This document shows positions 55,326-64,000 of a DNA stretch of 64,000 nucleotides, in pieces (positions within the stretch are counted from its first letter, which is position 1; each line of letters starts with the position of its first letter). Below the pieces are notes generated by a model. The model was not told where the DNA came from. It worked only from the letters and a program-made list of their open reading frames with translations, and searched no databases. The position numbers and the translations under genes are program-made. This DNA is from Hirudinaria manillensis (taxonomy: Eukaryota > Annelida > Clitellata > Hirudinida > Hirudinidae). Location of the stretch: NCBI GenBank assembly GCA_034509925.1, contig CM067529.1, positions 5,959,001 to 6,023,000 on the forward strand, written 5' to 3'.

Positions 55326-57064
55326 AATTATCTGTAATTATTGAACGTAAATGACCAATTCTTTAGAAAAAGGTGTAACCTTAAGGTACTACTTTTTTTG
55401 GAGTTTAATTTGTGCATTCGGCACACTTTCAGCTTTGTTGTGGAAATGAAACGATTTTAAAATATAGACGATTGCTGCAATTATCTGAATACAAGAATAT
55501 TGAATGAATATGTCATAATTACGTAGCAATGATTGGACTAATACTGGACTCACTGCCTCCTAAAATTAAATCAAATCGTATCGCTTGCTGAGAACGTTAA
55601 CCTAGCCGCGGGTGGAAACTTATCCTCCCTAACTCATAAATTATAGCTGATTATGGTATGATTGCAATCATACAAAAATAATAGCACTCAATAAAACATT
55701 ATGAATGTATGCCCTTGAATGACACATTTTTTATTTGAAAAGCATAACAAAGTCATCAGTCACATACGTAAAGCCTCCCTCTCGAACCCCGACCAAAATA
55801 TATCTGCACCGCTGGCTGAGAAAGTTGGCGAGAATTTAAAGTTTATTTTGAGACAACTTTAGGGTTTCAAGTGGATTTTCTTCCATAAACTTCGTTTTTA
55901 ACTCAGATTCTTTCGAGAATTTAAGCAAAACATGCGCTAAAAGTGGCATAACATTGTGTCAGGACATGTCGTGTTAACTGTACAAATCGTATTTAACAAT
56001 GGCGACAATAGTTTTATTCTTTATAGGCATGAATGGATTGGAAATGACTAAAACCTTGCTGAAATTCGTTAAAAATTACTGATCCTTTTACGATTAAACA
56101 TGCGCTTTGAAACATGAATTAAACAACTAAACGTGAGATTGAAAATATTTTCAATTGCAAAAAGCTATCGACCAAGTGTTGCCAGCCGTGAAGAAGTGTA
56201 ATCGCTTTATTAACATAATATTTACATTTTCACAAGTGCAGATATTTTGCTTGATGCCGTTTGCTGGGGTTCTAATTCGAACAACTAAGAATTGAACGAA
56301 ATCTTGTAGAATGACCACTAGACTTCTACTGCCGCTAAACCAATCAATGCGTATATCATGGACATGTCCAGAATTTTAAAATTGGTCCCCTTTTTTGATT
56401 GACAATTGATACTTTTTGCTCCTCATACCAAAATTCAGTTACTCAAATTGAAGGCATACTGACAGAGAGAGGATGGGAACTTGTCCCCCTTGTTACGTCA
56501 CTCTTTCTGAGGCCAAATGGTAGGGTTAAGGTAGAATCGGATCTCGAAACTCAGCTGTGTTTTTGTGGAAAACATGACTGTTCATCGGCTATAATTAACA
56601 TTTATCTGATTTGGAACACTTTTCTTTGCAAGCCTTTCTAACGAAAACACACTACTTGAGATCGTTAAAGAGACTTGAAACTTTGAATTTTTTTAGTGCT
56701 AAACTGATGTCGCTTAAATGGCTTTGTATTTTTCCACTTTTTAAATCCCTTGTCCGTTATAAGAGCCGAACATTGGTACTACAACGCCAGAGGTTGAAAT
56801 AAAAGACACTTCTTATCTAGTCTTCTTCTGGTCTGCTAATAGATTTTGGTGACACTAACCATTTTTAACCATCACATCCGTCATCATCCAGAAAAGTGTG
56901 GAAATTTTATTCTGAGTGAAGTTTTAGCATCAGCGGCATCAAGACTAACACAACTTGAGATTACAACATACTAAGAGACGCTAAAGATCTCTTTAAAAAA
57001 ATATTGAGAATTTAGTATTTGCTCATCTTGAGCAGTTTTATATCTAAAGTAAGATACTATGATA
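55326..57064. other. Spacer, possible unplaced exon
   Basis: AT-rich. A stretch at about 56442-56519 (acceptor-like TTCAG, then TQIEGILTERGWELVPL, then a GT donor) could be an exon, but I found no partner exons. Nothing else was recognised. Confidence 0.3.
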
Positions 57065-57065
57065 T

Positions 57066-57311
<246 letters not shown>

Positions 57312-57780
57312 GTTTCTCGTCTCAAAAGTAGTTCAGCAGCAGCCGATTAGTGACAGGTGAGTCTATCTTTAACGCCTAAACCATCTTCATTTAAATACAA
57401 AACAGCTTCAAAACTTGAGTTTTGTTGCAATCCTCTCCGATGGAACGACAACATTAAATTGACGACAATAAATATGCCATGCATTTTAAGAGTTCTTGTC
57501 TCCTATTCCAGTCACGCTTGTGCACAGATAATAGAAATTTTTACTCGGATATAATACAAATGAATCGTAATTCGTTTCAATGGATGGTCACATAAACTGT
57601 CTTCCCTTTCTAAAGATAGTACACTTTCCCTATTATAAAGATCGCAATTTTATTTTATCTAACATTTCACCATTAATCCTTAATCGAGTGATGTCATCTT
57701 TAATTCAACGATGAAAATAAATGGTTAAACTATTTCTTATTTACAAAGTCTGAAAACCTCTGGATTTAACTATTTGATCT
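57312..57780. other. Spacer between microsatellite and LINE
   Basis: About 470 bp of AT-rich sequence up to the TTTA run that marks the LINE 3' end. No gene recognised. Confidence 0.4.
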
Positions 57781-57902
57781 TTTTATTTATTTTATTTATT
57801 TATTTATTTATTTCTCAACAAATTGAAGGGTCATTCAATGACCACTAACACAAATTTGAATAAGTACAGCAGATTGTGCGTAAATGAAGTGCAAAAGCAA
57901 GC

Positions 57903-60758
57903 TTAAATTGATAGGTATTTGTTAAAGTCAGTAGTCGAGATGCAGGATTTAAATCGGGATAAAGTTGAGGAGTTTATTATATCAAGGGGTAAGGAGTTCC
58001 AGGGCTTGATGATCCGGTTGGTGAAAAAGTTCTGCCTGTGAGTGGTGAGACACTTCTCTTGGCGTAGACGAAGGGGATGACCACGGGTTCTGGAAGCTAG
58101 AAATGTAGGGAACTCTGGAATCTTGCATATAGTATGGCCGTGGATTATTTTGTAGCATAGGCATAAGTCACAGATGAGGCGACGATGTTCGAGTGTTTTG
58201 AGTCCGAGTTGTTTTAGTCTGTTAGGGTAGGGCAGAGCTCTGAGACCAGGAATCATTCTTGTGAAATATTTTTGCACCTTTTCTATTTTCGTTTTAAGCT
58301 GTTTGGTATGTGGATTCCATATTGGGGAGCAGTATTCGAGAATCGGCCGGACGAAGGAGCAGTATGCTTTGGTTAAAATGTTTTTGTTCCTGGTGCGAAA
58401 GCATTTGGAAATCAAACGTAACCTCACAAATGCTTTGTGGACAATATTGCTGATGTGTGCCTTGTAAGTAAGTTTGTCGTCGATGAGGACTCCGAGATCC
58501 CGGGTAGTTTCTAATAGAGGTACTGTTTGTGATGCAATTGTATAATGTCTAGGTGGAGTCCTGGTACGAGCTGACCTGACAGAGATTTGGATGCATTTCT
58601 CCGGAGCAAGCTGTAGTTGCCACCTGTTGCTCCATGACACCAACTTATTAATAGCAGACTGCAGGGAGGAACTTTGAGTGAGTGGTGATGCTGAGTACAG
58701 TTTGATATCGTCAGCAAATAGTTTTGATTTGACGTAGTTATCGTTAAGCGTATCGGTAACATCGTTAATGTATATAAGGAAAAGTGTAGGTCCAAGCACA
58801 CTCCCCTGAGGCACGCCACTAATCACGTCCATTTCATTGGAAAGGTGGCCATTAATTTTTACTGCCTGGGTTCGGTTGGATAAGAAAGCTTCAAGCCATA
58901 AAAGTAGATTGCCTGAGATGCCATAGGCCTGAAGTTTAGATAGTAGCTTTAGGTGAGACACCGAGTCGAAGGCTTTTCTAAAGTCAAAGTATATTATGTC
59001 TGTTCCCTGGTTCATTGATGCCGACCAATCATATGTACATTCAATCAGGTTGGAGCATGTAGATCTGGAATTTAAAAAGCCATGCTGTTCAGGTGATATG
59101 AGGTTGTTAGCTTGAAGGTAGTTTAAGATGTCTTTGTTGATCATCCGTTCCATTGCTCGACAGCAGGAGGATGTGAGCGATATTGGTCGGTAGTTACCAG
59201 GATCAGAAGTGGCCCCTTTTTTGTGTACGGGGGTTACATGGGCAGATCTCCAATCAAGGGGTAATTCGTGCATATTGAAGGAGAAGTTGAAGATATGGGA
59301 GAGTGGCAAACAGAGACCAGCAGCGCAGTTTCTGAGGAGAGTGTTAGTGATTCCATCCGGACCAGATGAGAGGGACGGTTTGAGCTTGCGGAGTGTCTGG
59401 TATGTGCGATCAGGAGTGAACATTAATTGATCAATTTTTTTGCTGGTGCGTGGAGACATAGTATGGCATATTCCATCATCGATTGTGAAAACACTGCAAA
59501 AGTATCTATTGAAAATATTTGCTATTTTATCTGGATCTGATGTGTAGAGTCCATCTTGGGCTTTTAACTCTTGCACTGGGTTATGAGCTGAAAGTTTGTT
59601 GTTGATGAAGCGGTAAAACTGTCCTAAATTGCCGGTCAGTGCCAGCCTGCTTTCCTGGATTTCGTGGTGTTCATCTATGACTTTCTTGAGTTTTTTGGAG
59701 AAAGCGTTGAAAATAATTTTGTCTTCGCTTCTTTTGCTTTGATGCCACTTACGAAAGGCTTTAAGCTTTAGTTTTTGAGCCTTTAGAATGAAGCTGGGGT
59801 AGGAAGGCTTGAGTGATTTTATAGTGGTGCCGAGTTTGACACGTTCGGGAGCGATGCTATTGAAGCCGTTGCTAACAATATCTGTAAACACTCTCCAACA
59901 GTCATCAACAGAGAAGCAGTATTGGAACAACTCATTCCAATTTATGTTGCAAAGGTAGCTGTCTAGATTTTCATAGGCTGATTTAGTTAAGTGTCTGTAT
60001 CTCAGGTTATGAATTGTGACTGGTTGGGTTGGAAGATTCACTTTGAAGACAATGGTGTTATGGTCGCTCTGGGAGATTGGTGGCATTATCCTGATGTCTG
60101 ATATGAAACATGAATCGTTGGAGAAGAGCAGGTCTAAGATGTTAGATTGTCGCGTTGGTGACTGGACAAATTGGTGAAGTCCCATCTCGTCAAATAGGTT
60201 GATAAATGTATTATAGATTTCATTGTTGGGGTGGGAGTGGTTTTGCCAGTTGACACACGGAAGGTTGAAATCTCCCATGACGCATACCAGTCCAGTACTC
60301 CTGCACAGATAGTCCAAACAGTGGACACTTCTTTTGGCATACTCAACGGAATTTGAATTGAACCCGGTTGGTCTGTAATAGGTAATAACTCGGCAAGTTG
60401 AACAACACGTAAGAATATCAACACAAACGATTTCAATGGATTTGTACTCCAACGGTATGGGTATTTGTCTAACTTTAAGATTTTTCTTTACAAGTAGAGC
60501 AACACCTCCACCCCGAGAGCCCCTGTCGCAACGAAAAGCCTGATATTCTTTTAACAGAAATAAGCCATCGGGTTCGCTGTCCAACCAAGTTTCAACCAAA
60601 CCAAAAACCTCTAGGTTGTGGCTTTTCAAAAACAAAGATAGTTCTTCTCTTTTGCTGATTAGGCTTCTGATATTTGTGGAGGCCCATGATTTTGGTTCAT
60701 TTCCGAAAGGGCTGAGAGGTTGGTTGTGTCTCGGTTGCGGATGCCTTTGTTGAGCCAC
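57903..60758 (-). CDS. LINE ORF2: APE endonuclease and reverse transcriptase
   Basis: 951 codons, full length for a two-domain LINE ORF2. The APE-type endonuclease fills about residues 25-245: the metal-site Asn in STNIRSL, Glu in GLVETWL, YYRP, GDFNLP, and the final ISQSDHNTIV. The reverse transcriptase spans about residues 480-740: NYRPISLTSSCCRAMERMI, HGFLNSRSTCSNL, IIYFDFRKAFDSVSH, SGVPQGSVLGPTLFLIYIND and KLFADDIKLY, whose FADD box holds the two catalytic Asp. A C-terminal region of about 200 residues follows, with CSPIWNPHTK and FTRMIPG typical of jockey/CR1-group ORF2 proteins. It overlaps ORF1 by 62 bp in another frame, so its translation needs reinitiation or a similar event. Confidence 0.95.
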   Translation of the reverse strand: MAQQRHPQPRHNQPLSPFGNEPKSWASTNIRSLISKREELSLFLKSHNLEVFGLVETWLDSEPDGLFLLKEYQAFRCDRGSRGGGVALLVKKNLKVRQIPIPLEYKSIEIVCVDILTCCSTCRVITYYRPTGFNSNSVEYAKRSVHCLDYLCRSTGLVCVMGDFNLPCVNWQNHSHPNNEIYNTFINLFDEMGLHQFVQSPTRQSNILDLLFSNDSCFISDIRIMPPISQSDHNTIVFKVNLPTQPVTIHNLRYRHLTKSAYENLDSYLCNINWNELFQYCFSVDDCWRVFTDIVSNGFNSIAPERVKLGTTIKSLKPSYPSFILKAQKLKLKAFRKWHQSKRSEDKIIFNAFSKKLKKVIDEHHEIQESRLALTGNLGQFYRFINNKLSAHNPVQELKAQDGLYTSDPDKIANIFNRYFCSVFTIDDGICHTMSPRTSKKIDQLMFTPDRTYQTLRKLKPSLSSGPDGITNTLLRNCAAGLCLPLSHIFNFSFNMHELPLDWRSAHVTPVHKKGATSDPGNYRPISLTSSCCRAMERMINKDILNYLQANNLISPEQHGFLNSRSTCSNLIECTYDWSASMNQGTDIIYFDFRKAFDSVSHLKLLSKLQAYGISGNLLLWLEAFLSNRTQAVKINGHLSNEMDVISGVPQGSVLGPTLFLIYINDVTDTLNDNYVKSKLFADDIKLYSASPLTQSSSLQSAINKLVSWSNRWQLQLAPEKCIQISVRSARTRTPPRHYTIASQTVPLLETTRDLGVLIDDKLTYKAHISNIVHKAFVRLRLISKCFRTRNKNILTKAYCSFVRPILEYCSPIWNPHTKQLKTKIEKVQKYFTRMIPGLRALPYPNRLKQLGLKTLEHRRLICDLCLCYKIIHGHTICKIPEFPTFLASRTRGHPLRLRQEKCLTTHRQNFFTNRIIKPWNSLPLDIINSSTLSRFKSCISTTDFNKYLSI

Positions 60759-61485
60759 TCTGAGCGGTTTTCAGTCTTCTCTGGCATCTTTTCTGGTAGG
60801 CCGCTTCAGCTTCGCTGGGCGTCAAGTCATAGTTCATGAATACTTTTCTGACGGCAGCATCTTGGGAAATTCTGAGAATTCTAGAAGACGAGATCAAGTC
60901 TCTTACTGCCTCAGAGTTCGAGAGAGTGATACAGAGCTTAGTATTAGTAGGATCTTTCCCAAAACGACGTATATTTGTGATGGCAGGCTTCACAGTGAGA
61001 TTCTGCTCGATGAAGTTATGTACAAGTTTGGTATCGTCGAGTGTTGGCTGAGCTGGTAAGCCGGAAACAATAACATTTGTTGAGCGCCTGCTCTTCTCAA
61101 CTCTTTCTTTTTCGGCGTTCCACAAGACATTCTTGATCTCTGTCAAATCCACGCTGGGGGCACGAGTTACAAATGACTGTTCGAGAGTCTCCATCCTGGT
61201 CAGAAACGTTTTAGTCATCTCATTCAGAGCTTCAGTCAACGTTTTGGTTATTTGCGACATCATGACCTGAATTGTTGTTGAAAATGCCTCCAACATCTTA
61301 TTCATATTGGTGTTCATTTGGCCAATTGCATTCGTCATGTGCTCCCCCAGCTGTTTTGTCAGGAGGTTCGAATTTTCATTCGCTTGTTTCATAACAGCGT
61401 TCAAAATCATTTCGAGGCTATCCGGCGTTAGCGACCTCGCCATTTCAAACAAATTTACCGAATTAGTGTATTTCAGTGAGTACAA
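60697..61485 (-). CDS. LINE ORF1: coiled coil plus RRM-like nucleic-acid-binding protein
   Basis: 262 codons from the first ATG at 61485; an in-frame ATG at 61443 (MARSLTPDSLEM) is an equally good start. Residues about 20-120 form heptad-like helices rich in Met, Thr and Asn (MNTNMNKMLEAFSTTIQVMM, LTEALNEMTKTFLTRMETLE), suggesting trimerisation. The segment RRSTNVIVSGLPAQPTLDDT to LCITLSNSEAVRDLI looks like the RRM fold of LINE ORF1 proteins, followed by the basic C-terminal YQKRCQRRLKTA. Such proteins bind element RNA to form the retrotransposition particle. The 3' end overlaps ORF2. Confidence 0.9.
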   Translation of the reverse strand: MYSLKYTNSVNLFEMARSLTPDSLEMILNAVMKQANENSNLLTKQLGEHMTNAIGQMNTNMNKMLEAFSTTIQVMMSQITKTLTEALNEMTKTFLTRMETLEQSFVTRAPSVDLTEIKNVLWNAEKERVEKSRRSTNVIVSGLPAQPTLDDTKLVHNFIEQNLTVKPAITNIRRFGKDPTNTKLCITLSNSEAVRDLISSSRILRISQDAAVRKVFMNYDLTPSEAEAAYQKRCQRRLKTAQSGSTKASATETQPTSQPFRK

Positions 61486-61530
61486 TAAAATTAGACTGTT
61501 AGCTGGAGGTATATTCTATTTATAACACCG

Positions 61531-62733
61531 TTTTGTGCGAAAATCAACGGAGAAAGGTCTTTTTAGTAAATGAAATGAAGGGACTAAAGAACTTAAGGCT
61601 TTAGAGTCAACTGTAACTTAACATCGGCTGCTCTATTTTACTGTAGCTTTAAAATGTCAGGTGCGATGCTTTGGGCATTTGTTGAGCATGGATGCTTATT
61701 TGCTTTGACTATTCTTCATGCACAAGCGTGTATGATTAAACATACCGCTGGTACGATGTCCGAGTTCGCTAGAGCGATATTAAATGACCAATATGATTAG
61801 GATTGACACCAAGTTACCTGTCAATGTAGGAGGGAACAAGTATAAGTAGCGCCCAGATGCATAGCCAACAACTTATAGGAGCCGAACAGCTCATCTGTTA
61901 TGGAGCTGCGTCTGCTATAGTGTGAGCGAGCCCACTGCAGACAAGTATTCGGGTGCTCCAGTCATGTCGTCCAAGTTTAGAAATATGCAAGAATTCATGA
62001 CGTAGAAAATTTGTTAATTTTCCTTCAATCGGAAGACTACATGCCTATTTTTGAGATGCATCTGTTTAAATGTGTTTCGAAAAGAAAAGAGGCTCGCAAA
62101 AATGTGAGTCATTAAAAATTGATTCTTTTGTTTCGTCTAGATAATCATCTTGTTTTTCTTTGTAGAAAGTGGTTTATCAAATGCAACTTTAGCACTTTAT
62201 GCTGACTTTTTAGCTTTAGACTTTAGATGCCGCTCTATGCAATGATCAAAATCATTTAAAGTTAAACTTGAAGTCATTTTTTTAAATTACTAAGTATTGA
62301 ATTAAAGAATTAGCCCATTTTATTGAGAAAAAGGAAAAATGAATGTATACAAAAACTTTCTACTTTAATCTCAGCTGTTTAGCCAGTGGAACGCATCGCT
62401 CCATTTCGTAGCCAGCTATACTTTCTAGGCTCGTGCTTTCGTGAAAACGGTTGTTCGCTGCGTTGTTTATAGAATTGTCGGAACTATTTTTCTTGAATAA
62501 ACCCTAACGAGGTTTAATCAATGATAATACTTGCGTATCTTTAACAAATTACATATGGTAGCAATTTCAAAATCGATTGCAAGTAAAGCTTTTGCATGTT
62601 GGAGCTTGCAGTGATCCCCTTGCGCGATTAACTTGGGTTGTTTGGAATCGGCAAGCTATTTTCAAATCGTTTACAAATTTTCATTGTGTTGCAAGTTGCG
62701 TATATTGCAAGAACGAATCTTTTGTCGTAGGAT
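61531..62733. other. Spacer upstream of liprin-beta
   Basis: AT-rich, with no gene recognised. It may hold the LINE 5' junction, the liprin-beta promoter, or a missed upstream liprin exon, since the encoded N-terminus is short. Confidence 0.35.
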
Positions 62734-63862
62734 ATGATAACAAGTTCCTCCAAAGCCAACAAACAGTGCGACCCAGAGAGAAAAGATGTATTGTCTGAAA
62801 ATTCAAATTTGAAGCTGAAATTAGCTAAGGTCGAAAATGAATTAAAAACTAAAGATGAAAAGCTACTCACTCTTGAAGTAAGTGATGTAATTGCCATCTT
62901 GAATCACAAGCCAAAACTGTGAAGCCTTAACTTTATTTAGGTGATGGTGACTGAATTACAATCACAGCTAAATGACAGAATGATTGAAGTAGGTCAATTG
63001 AAGAGTAGGTTAGCCAGGAGCAATCCATCATCTCCAGATAGATCTTGTGAGTTGTCTAATTGTTGCCATGATTCACTGTTTAGTTTTTTTTTGACTCAGC
63101 TGATGACTAAGGATATTGGATCTTATTTAATATTGGCATATATGATTTGCTTTTGTGATTAGATAATTATAACATTGCTTCTCAGCATATTTGATTAATT
63201 GACCAATAGCCATATTTAAACAGTGGCCAGTTCATTCAGGGATCGGACACTTGAAAGGGAGCAAACTTTGGAAAGGTTGAAGAAGAAACGTGAGATCAGT
63301 TCTCAGTTAATTTTTAAAAGCACCAATCATTGGTAGGTTAGCACTTTTTGTTTTTGTTTTTTCAGATCTTGATGTAGAGAAATTGAAATCAGCTGTGGAG
63401 ACTCTGATGGTCTCAAATGAGGAGAAGGTTGGAAATGTTGGATTACTGCTTGAGTCTATGCTGCTCACCGATTTTATTGCTTTGCTCAGAATGTTCGCAT
63501 CGAGGAAATGAAAGTGATGCTAAAGAAGTACAAGAAATTGGAAGAGTTGGTTGCACAAACGCAGGGACAGCAGAGTGAGGAATTTACATGCCATTGTGAA
63601 TGTCGATTTGTCCCTTTATTTCTTTGAGGATTTTTGTTGATTGAATTTTATTTGATTACTTTTCAGTCCTCATTTTAATAATTTGTTATGGTAATCGTTA
63701 TTTTCATCTGAACACATAAAACATTGGTTCACATACACTTTTATAATGGTTCTGTTATTGATGTAATGTAATTAATGTTTATTGATGTCGTGTGTAACCT
63801 TTGAAGTGCTCGAAGATTGCGGTCTTGAGTCGAGAGAAACAACTGATATTCTGGAAAATAAG
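62734..63862 (+). CDS. Liprin-beta, N-terminal coiled-coil exons (runs off the window)
   Basis: Liprin-betas (PPFIBP proteins) are coiled-coil and SAM-domain scaffolds that bind liprin-alpha and organise presynaptic and adhesion sites. Six exons are visible with phase kept: 62734-62877, 62941-63046, 63224-63289, 63366-63427, 63490-63574 and 63807-63862. Diagnostic segments are SENSNLKLKLAKVENELK, like the family's EISNLKLKLTAVEKD, and VEKLKSAVETLMVSNEEKN followed by RIEEMKVMLKKYKKLEELV, like the family's KKAVESLMAANEEKDRKIEDL and CLNRYKKMQD. The C-terminal SAM domains would lie beyond 64000. The start at 62734 leaves out the roughly 100-200 residues seen upstream in vertebrate proteins. An acceptor-like TCGTAG just before it suggests that an upstream exon may have been missed. 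Confidence 0.88.
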
Positions 63863-64000
63863 GTTATTTTTGAGGGTTTTCTTTAATTGTTGATTGAATT
63901 TGGTGACAATGAATTGTTCTGCTTCTATTTTCTATTAAAGTAATATTTCTTAAAGACATTGATTCTCTTTGACCTCAAATATAACTATATTGTTATTAGA

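Larger units (their letters stand above)
57781..61530 (-). mobile_element. Non-LTR retrotransposon (LINE), CR1/Rex1/jockey-like, two open ORFs
   Basis: About 3.7 kb, reading right to left. It has a short 5' region, ORF1 (61485-60697), ORF2 (60758-57903), a short 3' UTR of about 100 bp, and a terminal run of TAAA units seen as TTTA at 57781-57815. The 3' UTR holds a perfect 6-bp hairpin (GGTCAT/ATGACC, 57830-57845). A TAAA-type tail and 3' hairpin are known for CR1-like and L2-like clades. Both ORFs are uninterrupted, so the copy looks recent and possibly capable of movement. I could not fix the exact 5' end or find a target-site duplication. The clade call is from general ORF2 likeness, not a tree. 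Confidence 0.92.

Overview
The window reads as a gene-dense, AT-rich stretch of nuclear DNA from an invertebrate animal. The genes have many short exons with standard GT...AG introns of roughly 35 to 1,100 bp. Several are animal families: liprin-beta, ASAP, TRPML and TspanC8 tetraspanin. COMMD5, CCDC149 and CNOT11 are all retained, which argues against a nematode or fly. I could not place the phylum. All exon models were made by eye from splice motifs, reading phase and remembered family sequences. Reading phase closes correctly for SNW1, TRPML, the CaM kinase, TspanC8, COMMD5, CCDC149 and CNOT11.

Layout, left to right. 0-9 kb: a BTB-BACK gene and a coiled-coil orphan. 9.5-11.1 kb: a dead Tc1-like transposon. 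11.3-13.4 kb (-): SNW1/SKIP, with a broken partial copy of its last exon at 14.6-14.9 kb. 15.6-19.4 kb (+): mucolipin/TRPML. 20.7-22.7 kb (+): a CaMKIV-like kinase. 23.0-30.4 kb (+): ASAP-type ArfGAP. 30.9-32.4 kb (-): TspanC8 tetraspanin. 33.0-34.7 kb (-): COMMD5. 35.3-38.1 kb (+): CCDC149. 38.5-42.5 kb (-): CNOT11. 42.9-46.4 kb: orphan genes, including two divergent small ORFs whose start codons overlap and a multi-pass membrane protein with a large loop. 48.3-49.3 kb (+): a single-domain phytochelatin-synthase-like peptidase. 49.3-51.0 kb: a second Tc1-like copy next to a fossil Ty1/copia piece. 52.6-55.3 kb: two small orphan reading frames. 57.1-57.3 kb: a long AAT microsatellite. 57.8-61.5 kb (-): a LINE with two open ORFs. 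62.7 kb to the end (+): the start of a liprin-beta gene.

The genes do not form one pathway. Several act in endolysosomal and membrane traffic (TRPML, TspanC8, COMMD5, ASAP), and others in RNA work (SNW1 in splicing, CNOT11 in the CCR4-NOT complex). The most unusual items are the phytochelatin-synthase-like gene, whose core resembles bacterial forms and carries a large insert; a 28-bp exact copy of kinase exon sequence inside a later intron of the same gene; the overlapping divergent start codons; and the intact-looking LINE.
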